From the IMG/VR virus record IMGVR_UViG_3300042507_001934, positions 1-54,607 of that record: a stretch of DNA of 54,607 nucleotides, one strand, 5' to 3'. A program made the translations under genes and the position numbers. Under the pieces are notes generated by a model. The model did no database searches and had not been told where the DNA came from. It saw nothing but the letters and a program-made list of their open reading frames with translations. Shown in pieces: positions 9,156-17,124 of this stretch; the first letter of the stretch is position 1; each line of letters begins with the position of its first letter. Source of the DNA: a virus.

Positions 9156-9701
9156 TCAAGATGTTTGTTCCACTAAAAGATAGGGAATTGTTTTTTGGTT
9201 GTATCTATTCATTTCCGAATAGACGAGGTTGATGAATCCATCCCATTGCGCTGGGTAGATTGTTTGGCATCCTTCGCTTGAGGTAGATTTGTAACTGCCC
9301 TTATGAATGTTGATAGCGATGCCCATATCGTCTCCAGTGCCGTCTCTCGTAACAGGCAACTCCTCTTTGGCGTTAGCAGGTCGCAACGCTGGATAGCCGC
9401 CTCCGGGTTTACTAATGCCATGATTCCCTTTACGATACCTATGAACGCCCGTTTTGAGAACCGCAATACCTTTTTTGTAAATTGAAGGATCAGTGTTGGC
9501 ATTGAAAGTAGCATGAACAGAATGAGATAGTAGTATAATCGCATCATCGTAAATACCCCTATCGTTCTTTCCTTTGACCCCCATTGAGTCTGCATAATAT
9601 CCGCGAATTCCGACCAGCGCGACACGATCCTCGATCCCCGCTTTGATAACCATTGCGAGGGTCTTCTCCTTTGCCTGTTGTGGTCTGGAGTTAGGAACCA
9701 T
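9156..9701 (-). CDS. Endolysin-like protein, L,D-transpeptidase (YkuD)-like motif
   Basis: A 181-aa soluble protein. Near residues 129-148 it has INIHKG followed by SSEGCQTI, that is H133 and C145 in an H-x-G...S-x-G-C arrangement. This resembles the catalytic motif of the L,D-transpeptidase/YkuD fold and of related phage cell-wall proteins. An earlier HRYRKGNHG...YPALRPAN segment is typical of this lysis type. The likely role is cutting or remodelling peptidoglycan at lysis. It closes a four-gene cassette (small membrane protein, lipoprotein, holin-like protein, enzyme) joined by ATGA or TAATG overlaps. The exact bond cleaved is not deducible. Confidence 0.65.
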   Translation of the reverse strand: MVPNSRPQQAKEKTLAMVIKAGIEDRVALVGIRGYYADSMGVKGKNDRGIYDDAIILLSHSVHATFNANTDPSIYKKGIAVLKTGVHRYRKGNHGISKPGGGYPALRPANAKEELPVTRDGTGDDMGIAINIHKGSYKSTSSEGCQTIYPAQWDGFINLVYSEMNRYNQKTIPYLLVEQTS

Positions 9702-9871
9702 TAGCCTTTACGGATTACATTGATGAGTCCAACAAGGCCGAGTCCTGCAACAAGGATTGCCTCTTGGAGTTCTGGTTCGATCTTAACTCCGACTGCCGTA
9801 GCAATCAGAATCAATCCGCGCCATGTGCTATTCTCTGATAGCCGTTGAAGTAGTATATTTACGATTTTCAT
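9701..9871 (-). CDS. Holin-like small membrane protein
   Basis: A 56-aa protein starting MKIVNILLQRLSENSTW, with one or two hydrophobic segments (GLILIATAVGVKI; AILVAGLGLVGLINVI) and a basic end (RKG). This N-terminus and layout are typical of short phage holins. ATG 9871 is preferred over the upstream in-frame ATG at 9952 because AAAGGA lies just upstream and the lipoprotein gene stops here as ATGA. It immediately precedes the endolysin-like gene. Confidence 0.7.
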   Translation of the reverse strand: MKIVNILLQRLSENSTWRGLILIATAVGVKIEPELQEAILVAGLGLVGLINVIRKG

Positions 9872-10026
9872 TTCTTTGTTCCTTTTGGTTCGGGTAGTTC
9901 GTATGTCAGCCTCCCGTAGTCTGTCTGTAGGGAAATTCCAAGTGTTGTGCAACCAGTCAAGAATGCCATCGCAAGAAAAGCGAATGATATGATAATCAAT
10001 CCAAGCGCTATATGACCGGGTTTCAT
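9868..10026 (-). CDS. Small lipoprotein, spanin-like
   Basis: A 52-aa protein with a hydrophobic signal (ALGLIIISFAFLAMAF) ending in a lipobox LTGC near residues 23-26, then a short periplasmic tail with YELPEPKGTKK. In a lysis cassette a tiny lipoprotein of this kind suggests an outer-membrane spanin subunit, which would imply a Gram-negative host. No dedicated inner-membrane spanin was identified. It overlaps both neighbours by 4 nt. Confidence 0.65.
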   Translation of the reverse strand: MKPGHIALGLIIISFAFLAMAFLTGCTTLGISLQTDYGRLTYELPEPKGTKK

Positions 10027-10202
10027 TTTGATTTGTTCCAATTTTTAATGATTACGGCAAGTGATCCAATACCAACTGTAATACCAACAAGAAGCGATGC
10101 GATCCGCAACCATGCTTCAATCTCTGGCAATAGAGATATGCCAATGGATGTTGCCGTAGCAAGAACTCCCGCCATTCCTGCGTTAAGTGAGTGAGTGTCC
10201 AT
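10023..10202 (-). CDS. Small membrane protein of lysis cassette (holin/antiholin-like)
   Basis: A 59-aa protein (MDTHSLNAGMAGVLATATS start) with two hydrophobic stretches, GVLATATSIGISLL and ASLLVGITVGIGSLAVII, and a basic tail (KNWNKSK). First gene of the lysis cassette. Its size and topology fit a class II holin or an antiholin partner of the 56-aa protein. It ends as ATGA with the lipoprotein start. Confidence 0.65.
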   Translation of the reverse strand: MDTHSLNAGMAGVLATATSIGISLLPEIEAWLRIASLLVGITVGIGSLAVIIKNWNKSK

Positions 10203-10237
10203 TATTCTTGTTTTTTAGTATTATTTAATTATAAATT

Positions 10238-12568
10238 TTAATACTTTAATGTATAGGCATAATTAACTGAATTTGAATTAGCACTGAATCCAATAGCTTC
10301 TACAGTCCAATCTAATGTTGGAGATACACTTGAAGAAGTTGAACTAATACATATTGCACTTACTGCTACATCTGAAATGTCTGATGGCTGAGGAGTGTTT
10401 GAAGCACCAGAAACAGAATTAAATTGGACATGGGGTATGTCTGTATAAATGTCGTGCGGGTCTCTTAAAAATGATGTTTGTTGATTAGATTGTAAATTTC
10501 CAATTAAACTTGAAGTAGTCACTTCTTCTGTTACTGTTCCAGATGTTCCTGTTACTGCAACTCCATTATAAACAAATACACATCCAATAGTTGCTGTTTC
10601 AGCACCTATAGCAACCCAGTTCACACTTCCAACTGAAAGAATTGTATATGTTCTACCAGAAACTAATTGTCCCGGTGTAAAAGCATTTAAAGTTACTAAT
10701 GTTTGTTGAACTATTTTTGGCGAATCAACTGCACAAATTAAATATCTAAATCCTCCAGCTAATGTTTGTGAACTTACTGTTGATGATCCATACATAGTTG
10801 GGTGTAGCCCAATCGCATAATCAAATCTATTTGTAAATGGAATTGGACTTGTTGGAGGATTTTGCACATTATAGGTAAATATATTAAAAAATATTTGTCC
10901 TTGAGTAATAATTCTATTTTTAGTAGTTATTACTGCCCATACAGTTTGTAAATGTTTCTTTAAAATTTTTGGAGATGGGTCTGTTGTAAATGGCAATGAG
11001 TTATTATAATAAGGATTATAACAAAACCATGAAACTTTTGTAGATACTCCTGTTGTTCCAACTTGTTTAAAATTTCTCCAACCATTTTGTGTTCCACCTG
11101 TTATTGGTAATGCAGAACCAGAATCTGGAATCCAAGAAGACGGAGAGCCAACACCATTTAAACCAGTATAAAAAACTGTAGAGGATATTTGTCCATTTAA
11201 TGTTGGAACAATTTGTAATCTATTTTGTATTCCCAAACTTATATCAGCGGATGGGCCAGTTGCACCTTGAACTCCAGTAGCACCTTGAGGCCCAAGTTGG
11301 TTATACATCACTTGCATTACTGTGATGATGACAGATGGAATATTAGGTGCTGGTGCAACTGCTGTATTGTGGTCGATACCAATATTAGTATTGTCAGTTG
11401 ACCACATGATCTGAAAATTGTCTCCAGCAGCAAAGTTATCCATGAAGTCCCATGCAGCTACCGAATATGGAGTATTTGTTGGGACAGCAATTCTTGTTGC
11501 AGAATCTGGAATATCAGTTCCATTTTTGCGGAACCAAATCTGAACAGTGTTTCCCCCACCCCCACCACCATTGTTATGCAATTGAGCGGAGAATTGGATG
11601 TCGTATGTTCCCGGACTTGTAAATGTAACTTGCGATCCGCTAACTACTGAAATGCCATTTTGTCCAATGACATTATTTACTGTCATTGCATATGCAGTAT
11701 TAATAGCGACGGCAGTTTGATCTACATTGCTAAAATACGATCCGTAAAATCCAGAAGCTCCACCAGCACCAGTTAAACCAGTTGCCCCCTGTAAGCCTGT
11801 AGCTCCAGTTGCGCCCGTAGCTCCATCAACACCAGTAATTCCTGTAGATCCGGTTGCGCCTGTAAGACCCGTTGCGCCTGTGACTCCGGTTGCCCCAGTC
11901 GCCCCTGTTGCCCCAGCAAGCATGGCGGTTGTTTGGATTGTTCCATCACCAAATTTGATTCCAGTTGTATCTACCGAAAGAGCAACGCTTGCATCAGGCG
12001 TAACACCAACACCAACCCGACCGGAATTACTAACAACGAATGCCGTTGCATCAGGAGTTGTATCATCCTCAACTCTCAGTGCTTCGCCTGTTCCCCTTTG
12101 TGTAACTCGTATAGCAGCAATTGAGGCAGTAGTGTCAATTATTTGATTGTTATTAAATGTATTTGCAAGATTTGTAGCTGCTGAATTATATGAAACCCCG
12201 CCTGATCTCCAAGCAAATCTATTGCCACCTGTAATCCATAAATCTCCATTTGCTGTGGTTGCTGGACTTGTTCCCGTAATAGCATTTCCAATATTAAGTT
12301 TAGAAGCGGTATCGTCAGCGGCGGCAGTCAATTTGCCTGTCATTGTATCGCCTGACTTCTGAACGAATGCGGAAGTATCTACTGCTGGCCCAGTTGCGCC
12401 AGTTGAACCTTGCGTTCCTACTCCAGTTGCCCCAGTGCTTCCTGTAGCACCTGTAGCACCAGTTGGCCCACCACTTGGCCCAGTTGCTCCTGTTGCGCCG
12501 ATAGCTGCAGTGGCTTGACTTCCAGTAAAATCAAGTTTACCAGTAAAAGGATTAAATGTAAGTGCCAT
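10238..12568 (-). CDS. Large collagen-like tail fibre, 776 aa
   Basis: The N-terminus [17 protein letters not shown] is a widespread phage fibre start. Then come a Gly-X-Thr block, a SGDTMTGKL linker with the duplicated [16 protein letters not shown] domain, a second collagen-like block (about residues 225-290), a C1q/TNF-like beta domain ([38 protein letters not shown]) and a long C-terminal region. The latter includes a [18 protein letters not shown] module like that in the 668-aa tail protein. Probable receptor-binding fibre. The distal third is more AT-rich than the shaft, which suggests exchange of the tip. Confidence 0.8.
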   Translation of the reverse strand: MALTFNPFTGKLDFTGSQATAAIGATGATGPSGGPTGATGATGSTGATGVGTQGSTGATGPAVDTSAFVQKSGDTMTGKLTAAADDTASKLNIGNAITGTSPATTANGDLWITGGNRFAWRSGGVSYNSAATNLANTFNNNQIIDTTASIAAIRVTQRGTGEALRVEDDTTPDATAFVVSNSGRVGVGVTPDASVALSVDTTGIKFGDGTIQTTAMLAGATGATGATGVTGATGLTGATGSTGITGVDGATGATGATGLQGATGLTGAGGASGFYGSYFSNVDQTAVAINTAYAMTVNNVIGQNGISVVSGSQVTFTSPGTYDIQFSAQLHNNGGGGGGNTVQIWFRKNGTDIPDSATRIAVPTNTPYSVAAWDFMDNFAAGDNFQIMWSTDNTNIGIDHNTAVAPAPNIPSVIITVMQVMYNQLGPQGATGVQGATGPSADISLGIQNRLQIVPTLNGQISSTVFYTGLNGVGSPSSWIPDSGSALPITGGTQNGWRNFKQVGTTGVSTKVSWFCYNPYYNNSLPFTTDPSPKILKKHLQTVWAVITTKNRIITQGQIFFNIFTYNVQNPPTSPIPFTNRFDYAIGLHPTMYGSSTVSSQTLAGGFRYLICAVDSPKIVQQTLVTLNAFTPGQLVSGRTYTILSVGSVNWVAIGAETATIGCVFVYNGVAVTGTSGTVTEEVTTSSLIGNLQSNQQTSFLRDPHDIYTDIPHVQFNSVSGASNTPQPSDISDVAVSAICISSTSSSVSPTLDWTVEAIGFSANSNSVNYAYTLKY
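11918..12118 (-). repeat. Duplicated fibre-linker module, copy B
   Basis: Counterpart of 8153-8350: the same protein domain, with roughly four in five bases shared by eye. Confidence 0.8.
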
Positions 12569-12571
12569 ATA

Positions 12572-12838
12572 TTATGGGTAAGCTATAGATACAGTTGTCA
12601 GATTTGCATCGTTCGCAGTTGGAGGTTGAACAGCATATGTAAGTGTTAATGTCGCAACTGGACTACCACCATTCAAATATTGAACAGTTGCAATGTTGTT
12701 TGTTACTCCGTAATACGAGATGTCAATTTGGTCATATGCAGGAATCTCAAACCCTGCAATTTCTTTCAAAGATTCGTATAGATTGAAATTTTGCTGATCT
12801 GGAGTTAGATTGATAAAGCAGGGTTGAGTGAGTGCCAT
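12572..12838 (-). CDS. Small virion-associated protein, 88 aa
   Basis: An 88-aa beta-rich protein (FNLYESLKEIAGFEIPAYDQIDI; ATVQYLNGGSPVATLTLTY) between the fibre and head genes. The phrase 'YDQIDISYYG' followed by short strands is a type seen in small proteins next to phage fibre genes; the role is unknown. A palindrome (12846-12859) lies 7 nt before the ATG. It ends 4 nt before the 776-aa fibre start. Confidence 0.6.
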   Translation of the reverse strand: MALTQPCFINLTPDQQNFNLYESLKEIAGFEIPAYDQIDISYYGVTNNIATVQYLNGGSPVATLTLTYAVQPPTANDANLTTVSIAYP

Positions 12839-12845
12839 AATATTT

Positions 12846-12859
12846 TATCGGTTACGATA
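12846..12859 (-). promoter_or_regulatory. Dispersed palindrome, site 6
   Basis: Perfect copy, sense spacer TAAC, between two 88-aa genes and 7 nt upstream of the ATG of the second. Confidence 0.85.
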
Positions 12860-12860
12860 A

Positions 12861-13127
12861 TTAACCAACTGGTGGAAGAGCAGCAGCAAGAGCTTCGTTA
12901 GTGAGGAAGTATTGCTGGTCTTCAGTTTTTTGCACAAAGCAATTCTCGGTAACTGGTGTCAGTTCACCAATAGTTGCAAGTCCAACATAGAATTGATAGA
13001 GCTTTGAAGCATCACTTGCAGCGTCATAGCAACCATAAGAGATTGGATCAATGCCAGCAGCGGCGGCGATTGTTTGAACGAAAGGGTAAGATTTATTGCG
13101 GTAGTCGAGAGCGGTGAAACAAGCCAT
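12861..13127 (-). CDS. Small virion-associated protein, 88 aa
   Basis: An 88-aa mixed alpha/beta protein (MACFTALDYRNKSYPFVQTI; YQFYVGLATIGELTPVTEN). No recognised family. It follows the probable decoration protein after a strong hairpin (13145-13172) and precedes a palindrome, so its expression may be set separately from the capsid genes. Could be a head-completion or neck component. Confidence 0.6.
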   Translation of the reverse strand: MACFTALDYRNKSYPFVQTIAAAAGIDPISYGCYDAASDASKLYQFYVGLATIGELTPVTENCFVQKTEDQQYFLTNEALAAALPPVG

Positions 13128-13130
13128 AAT

Positions 13131-13172
13131 TAAAAAAGGGGTTAGGGTGAGGAAGTATTTACTTCCCCACCC
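13131..13172 (-). terminator. Hairpin terminator/attenuator after decoration gene
   Basis: On the minus strand GGGTG-G-GGAAGT pairs with ACTTCC-T-CACCC around an AAAT loop (one G-T pair). Seven bases later comes a run of six T. The gap before the T-run makes it a weak or partial terminator. Confidence 0.55.
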
Positions 13173-13183
13173 AAGGTTGAGGT

Positions 13184-13798
13184 TTAGTAGTAGATGCCAA
13201 CAACGTAGGCATTCACATAGAGTGCGCCAACACGTCCAGCGGTATCAGCACCCGAAGCGACATTAGCACCAGCGTTTGCATAGGTGAAGGTGGTCGAGTC
13301 AACGACAGTAACCTCAGCCTGCACATCGTTGAATGTAGTGTCAGTCATGCTGGCAATCGTGATCGTGTCACCCGTGGCAAAACCATGAGCAGCACCAGTA
13401 ACGATTGTAGCAACGCCCGAAGTGCGGGAACGAGTTGCGGTAGCTTGACCAAGACCAACAGTGGATTTCAACAAACGAAGTTTGCGGGAACCAGTGATAA
13501 CAAAAGGATTGGCAACAAACGCGAGAGGATTGTAGCGGCCTTGGTTATCAAGAGCGTCAGTGATGGTAAGCGAAGAGGTGATGTTTTCGCCAGTGGTTCC
13601 GTTGTCAACGATCACAACTGGATCGGTGGCAGTAGTTCCGCGAGCGTAGGCAGTCTCCAGCACGATGCTTGTTGGAAAGAACTTGGTGTCTTCGTCGTTA
13701 AGGACGAGAAGGTCAGCGTCTCCAGCAGCGAGAAGGTTAACAGGGATCGGGCCAAACAAGTTGACACGATCATAAGCGAGTGGTCGAGAATTAGACAT
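13184..13798 (-). CDS. Probable head decoration protein
   Basis: A 204-aa beta-rich protein directly downstream of the capsid gene. The first half (VNLLAAGDADLLVLNDEDTKF; FPTSIVLETAYARGTT) is followed by a module with GVATIVTGAAHGFATGDTIT and DSTTFTYANAGAN, a repeat type common in tail and head-fibre proteins, and a C-terminal YVNAYVVGIYY. Position and composition suggest a decoration or head-fibre protein. Strong hairpins lie on both sides of the gene (13818-13845 and 13145-13172). Confidence 0.6.
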   Translation of the reverse strand: MSNSRPLAYDRVNLFGPIPVNLLAAGDADLLVLNDEDTKFFPTSIVLETAYARGTTATDPVVIVDNGTTGENITSSLTITDALDNQGRYNPLAFVANPFVITGSRKLRLLKSTVGLGQATATRSRTSGVATIVTGAAHGFATGDTITIASMTDTTFNDVQAEVTVVDSTTFTYANAGANVASGADTAGRVGALYVNAYVVGIYY

Positions 13799-13817
13799 AA
13801 TTTTTATTTAAGGTTGT

Positions 13818-13845
13818 GGGGAGAGGCTTGAATAAGCCTCCCCCC
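13818..13845 (-). promoter_or_regulatory. Strong hairpin between capsid and decoration genes
   Basis: A 12-bp stem (GGGGGGAGGCTT with AAGCCTCTCCCC, one G-U pair in the minus-strand RNA) with an ATTC loop and no T-run. It may be a processing or stability element, or a partial terminator, 20 nt upstream of the next ATG. Confidence 0.65.
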
Positions 13846-13853
13846 TGTTTAAC

Positions 13854-15263
13854 TTAGGAAGGCACAACGATGTCGCCCACACCAGCGCAGCTATAGCAGT
13901 CCTGAGTGTTGTCAGGAATGATGTAGCTCTGCACAGGGCAGCAGGAACCATAGAGGCTCTTGCTTTGTGGCAGGCGATGCAGGAACGAGTGCATGATGGT
14001 TGGGTCTTTGACCTGTGCAGCGAGACGGAACTGAGCTTGATAGAAGCCCGTTTTGCGCCAGCGGTTGCACTCCCAATCTGGGTTCTTCCATTCCCAATCA
14101 CCAGCGTAGTTCTGGGTCATTTGTTGGGCTTGGCCGTATCCAGTCGAGGATGGCATTGTCCACTTGCACATTGCTTTGTTCACCATAGCAACCGAGATAC
14201 CGAAGTCGGCATTGCGGTAGGCTTTGTTAGGAACATAGGAGCATCCGTTCTCTTGGACGATCTTGATGTAACGAGGCACACGAACGAGACGCGCCCATGT
14301 CGCAGGATCAGCTTCGTTGAACGGAGCGAGACCAGCGTTGAAGGCCGTGTCAGCGTTGAAGCGAGCAGCGTTGATGTCGTAGCCGAAGGCATAGTCACCG
14401 ATGATGCGGTTGATGCCGAGTTTCAGACGGGTCAAACGCTCGTCGAAGTCGGTGTTAGCATCCCAGTAACCATTGTTGCGTTTGGCTTGGAAGTAAAGCG
14501 CACGGCCAACTTGAGGATCGGGGATAACGATGTCGAGCAAAGGCTGACCAGTCGCATCTTGGAGATCAAGACGGAAAGCGTCATCTTCGTCTTGGAGGTC
14601 AACGAGAGCATCGTCGAGCATATCAAGCGAGAGATAAGCAATCTTGTTGAGGTCGGCGGGAGCCATCTTAACGCGAAGAGCGCAGAGGTCATAGCCAGCT
14701 TCGTTGTTGAGCGTATGCTCTGGAACGAACCATGCTTGATCGTCAACGAGGCCGCAGTAAGTGCCGTCATCAGTAGTGATGCCCATCCACTTGTGGCCGG
14801 AACCACCGATGTAGTTAGAACGAAGGAACTCTTCGTGGACATTCTTGGTGATACGGGCATTCGACTCTTCAAACTGGAGAATCTCTTCAGCGGGGAAGAG
14901 GCGATAGAGAAGGCTCTCAACGCAAATCCAGTCAGTGGTCATCTCTTTACGCAGAAGCTCGAAAGTATAGCTCTCAGTGCCGGGGCGTTGGATGACTTCG
15001 GGTTTGCTATCGCAAGAATCAGTCTCGCAGTAGGTGTCGGTGATCGAACGGAAAGGAGTGCAAGGATCGTGGAATCCACGGCCAAAGCGGAATGCTTTTT
15101 GTTCGGTTGTGTGGTTAAGAGGCCATGCTTGCTCCTCGAAACGGGTGAAGTATGCAGAGTTCGTGACGAGCTTCTTCACATAGAGGTCGTTGAAATATTC
15201 GCGGCCCTCGCGGAAGAAACTGTCAATCTCGGCACAACTATTGAAGTAGAGTTGATCGCTCAT
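13854..15263 (-). CDS. Major capsid protein
   Basis: A 469-aa protein, the most capsid-like in the window by position (portal, scaffold, then this) and by composition. It has a long N-terminal helix-rich arm, then FRFGRGFHDPCTPFRSITDTY, EMTTDWICVESLLYRLFPAEE, and a C-terminal half with PRYIKIVQENGCSYVPNKAYRNA. Eight or more cysteines is unusual for a capsid protein. It is flanked by a terminator-promoter segment upstream and a 12-bp hairpin downstream, as expected for a gene made in excess. The opposite strand is open for 433 codons; this is treated as a shadow. Confidence 0.85.
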   Translation of the reverse strand: MSDQLYFNSCAEIDSFFREGREYFNDLYVKKLVTNSAYFTRFEEQAWPLNHTTEQKAFRFGRGFHDPCTPFRSITDTYCETDSCDSKPEVIQRPGTESYTFELLRKEMTTDWICVESLLYRLFPAEEILQFEESNARITKNVHEEFLRSNYIGGSGHKWMGITTDDGTYCGLVDDQAWFVPEHTLNNEAGYDLCALRVKMAPADLNKIAYLSLDMLDDALVDLQDEDDAFRLDLQDATGQPLLDIVIPDPQVGRALYFQAKRNNGYWDANTDFDERLTRLKLGINRIIGDYAFGYDINAARFNADTAFNAGLAPFNEADPATWARLVRVPRYIKIVQENGCSYVPNKAYRNADFGISVAMVNKAMCKWTMPSSTGYGQAQQMTQNYAGDWEWKNPDWECNRWRKTGFYQAQFRLAAQVKDPTIMHSFLHRLPQSKSLYGSCCPVQSYIIPDNTQDCYSCAGVGDIVVPS

Positions 15264-15282
15264 TGATTTATTTGATTTTGGT

Positions 15283-15393
15283 TTAGTTTAGTTTTGCACC
15301 GCAAACTACACCATGAGGAATAGCAAGCGAGTGCTTGGTTTCCTCTGCTGGACTCAACCCAGAGTTTCTTTCTGTCCAGAAATCGTTTTTCAT
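15283..15393 (-). CDS. Possible 36-aa peptide upstream of capsid gene
   Basis: A 36-codon frame (MKNDFWTERNSGLSPAEETK start) ending 19 nt before the capsid ATG. Protein-like composition, but no Shine-Dalgarno and no known family. It may instead be part of the capsid leader RNA. Confidence 0.3.
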   Translation of the reverse strand: MKNDFWTERNSGLSPAEETKHSLAIPHGVVCGAKLN

Positions 15394-15441
15394 GCGAGGT
15401 CGAAAACTCGCCAGCCAGAGTGCGGCTGAATCCCTAATGAT

Positions 15442-15455
15442 TATCGTAAACGATA
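15442..15455 (-). promoter_or_regulatory. Dispersed palindrome, site 7
   Basis: Perfect copy, sense spacer TTTA, in the capsid leader between a promoter-like element (15507-15479) and the capsid ATG, about 180 nt upstream of the latter. Confidence 0.8.
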
Positions 15456-15478
15456 ACTTTCGGATTTCTCTTTTCGGG

Positions 15479-15507
15479 ACAATGCAACCGACTATTTGCC
15501 ATGTCAA
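15479..15507 (-). promoter_or_regulatory. Possible promoter for capsid gene
   Basis: Minus strand TTGACA, 17 nt, CATTGT. The -35 is perfect and the -10 weak. It lies just after a terminator and before the capsid leader, as expected for a separate capsid transcription unit. Confidence 0.45.
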
Positions 15508-15517
15508 CAACTTTTTT

Positions 15518-15560
15518 AAAAAAAGTTTGGGGGAGGTAGCAATCCAAAACTACCTCCCCC
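15518..15560 (-). terminator. Rho-independent terminator after scaffold gene
   Basis: Minus strand GGGGGAGGTAG pairs perfectly (11 bp) with CTACCTCCCCC, followed by AAAC and seven T. It lies 29 nt after the scaffold stop. Confidence 0.85.
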
Positions 15561-15588
15561 CTATGCAACCAGATTGCAGAATGATGGG

Positions 15589-16875
15589 CTATGCAGTTCT
15601 TGCTTGCGGCGAAAACTTGGCGAGCTTCGCGGCCAGTCCCTCCGTGATACTCATTCTTGGTTTCTGGGAATCCGATGCACTTGGTGATGATGAGATGCGC
15701 GATGATCCTTTGAGTTGTGCGATATACTCGTCTTTCTCTTTCACCATCTCTTGGTATGCCTTGAGTTGTGCTTGAATCTTCTGATAGGCGCGGCCTTGAT
15801 GGATCAGTCGGTTCATGTCTTCAACTGATGCCTGCTCATTGGTCTGCTGTGTAGCTGCCAGCGCAATAGCCTCGTCGCGGGAGATGTCGAACTTGATTCC
15901 CTTTTCCTTCATGTAGTCAGCAACCACATCTGGAATTTCGGTAGCCCGATCAATCTCCTGTTGAGTATTTTTGTATCCTTCACGCCACTGGTTCAGATAC
16001 TTGTTCCTGCCTTCTTGCTCTTTTTGTTTAGCGGTTTGAATGATATTCTGCTTGGTTTCTTCAAAGTTGACAAGAGCTGCGTGATGTCCTTGAGTTGCTT
16101 TGATGAAGCTGTTAACCTGCTCCGCGAATTGATACTGCTTGAATTGCGAGAGCGAGTTCGTGATTTCCTCGAACGCTTGGTCGCGGTCGGCTTCTGCCGC
16201 TCTACGATCCTCTTCGGATGACGCATTGAAGATGGAGGCATTTGCATTGACAGCACGGGAGAATGTCGAAAGAAGAGTTGGATCATTCGATAGCAATTGT
16301 CGCGCAGTGTCGTAGGTATTCTTGATAGGATCGAGGTAAGTCTTTTTGAAGTCTGGATTGCTCGTAATATCGTGGAAGTCCAGTTTACCCCTAAGTTCCT
16401 TGATCTGCTCTGATAGTTGTTGCTCAATGTCCAACTTCTCTTGGTTGGCTTTGTTGAGTTGTTCTTGGTAGTGGTTGGTTTCTTTAGTCGATGTTGACTC
16501 GGCGACCAATCTCTCAAGTTCTTGGATTTTGGTTTCAAACTTGGGGATTTCATCTTTCTTGTATTTCTCAAGTTCTTCTTTGAGTTTGCGGTTCTCTTCG
16601 ATTTGACGCTCAACAAACCCTTTCTTTTTTCCTGTTCGGTCAGATGTGATTTCAGCTTCGGTAACTCCCGCCACTGGTTCTTCTGGTGGTTCTTCTTCAT
16701 TGAATTTTTTAATGCCGAGATTGGGATCACCAACATTGGTAGCACTGGGCTTGCCTTCGTCGGTTTGTTGTTGGCTGAACTTCTTGAGGAAGTCAGATGT
16801 GTTACCTTTAATCGGAACTTGAGGTTTAGCCTTCAGTTCTTTGATTACTTCTGCTGTGTCGTTTGGGTCTGCCAT
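15589..16875 (-). CDS. Scaffolding-like coiled-coil protein
   Basis: A 428-aa highly charged, mostly helical protein. The acidic/Pro N-terminus (NEEEPPEEPVAG) is followed by a long coiled coil (ERQIEENRKLKEELEKYKK; KIQELERLVAES; QLNKANQEKLDIEQQL) and a Ser-rich C-terminus (GSSRISSSPSASDSQ) with a final basic helix. Place between portal and capsid genes, coiled coil and lack of enzymatic motifs are typical of capsid scaffolds. No protease motif seen. It lies 3 nt after the 81-aa gene. Confidence 0.75.
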   Translation of the reverse strand: MADPNDTAEVIKELKAKPQVPIKGNTSDFLKKFSQQQTDEGKPSATNVGDPNLGIKKFNEEEPPEEPVAGVTEAEITSDRTGKKKGFVERQIEENRKLKEELEKYKKDEIPKFETKIQELERLVAESTSTKETNHYQEQLNKANQEKLDIEQQLSEQIKELRGKLDFHDITSNPDFKKTYLDPIKNTYDTARQLLSNDPTLLSTFSRAVNANASIFNASSEEDRRAAEADRDQAFEEITNSLSQFKQYQFAEQVNSFIKATQGHHAALVNFEETKQNIIQTAKQKEQEGRNKYLNQWREGYKNTQQEIDRATEIPDVVADYMKEKGIKFDISRDEAIALAATQQTNEQASVEDMNRLIHQGRAYQKIQAQLKAYQEMVKEKDEYIAQLKGSSRISSSPSASDSQKPRMSITEGLAAKLAKFSPQARTA

Positions 16876-16878
16876 AAA

Positions 16879-17124
16879 TTAGATTTCGTCGAGGTCTGGG
16901 TCGATTGTGATGTCCGCTGGTTCCTTATGCTTTCCAGCAACTTTTGTTTTTTTGAATGCTCCCTGCTCCTCAGTTCCAATAGCTTCAATAGTTTTGATTG
17001 CATGGATAAGCGTGGTTACTCCTTCTGGTGGGTTTACATTAAGTAGTAAATACGCCTGTAGTTTGTTCCAGTCTTCGTGTGAGGTTATTGCCGCGCATAG
17101 GGATTTTACTTTTTCTGTTGTCAT
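16879..17124 (-). CDS. Small protein between portal block and scaffold, 81 aa
   Basis: An 81-aa protein starting MTTEKVKSLCAAITSHEDW and ending in an acidic tail (DITIDPDLDEI). ATG 17124 is chosen because it overlaps the upstream stop as ATGA; an earlier in-frame ATG (17151) would overlap that gene by 31 nt. The helical core (LQAYLLLNVNPPEGVTTLIHA) suits a small adaptor. Not recognised. Confidence 0.6.
   Translation of the reverse strand: MTTEKVKSLCAAITSHEDWNKLQAYLLLNVNPPEGVTTLIHAIKTIEAIGTEEQGAFKKTKVAGKHKEPADITIDPDLDEI

Noticed and set aside
6809-12568. Possible diversity-generating retroelement acting on the fibre genes
   Set aside because: No reverse transcriptase gene and no adenine-biased template/variable repeat pair were seen. 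The fibre repeats differ in ordinary ways.
13965-15266. 433-codon open frame antisense to the capsid gene
   Set aside because: It mirrors the capsid gene almost end to end. Antisense open frames of this kind arise from the codon use of highly expressed genes, and no motif or start signal supports it.
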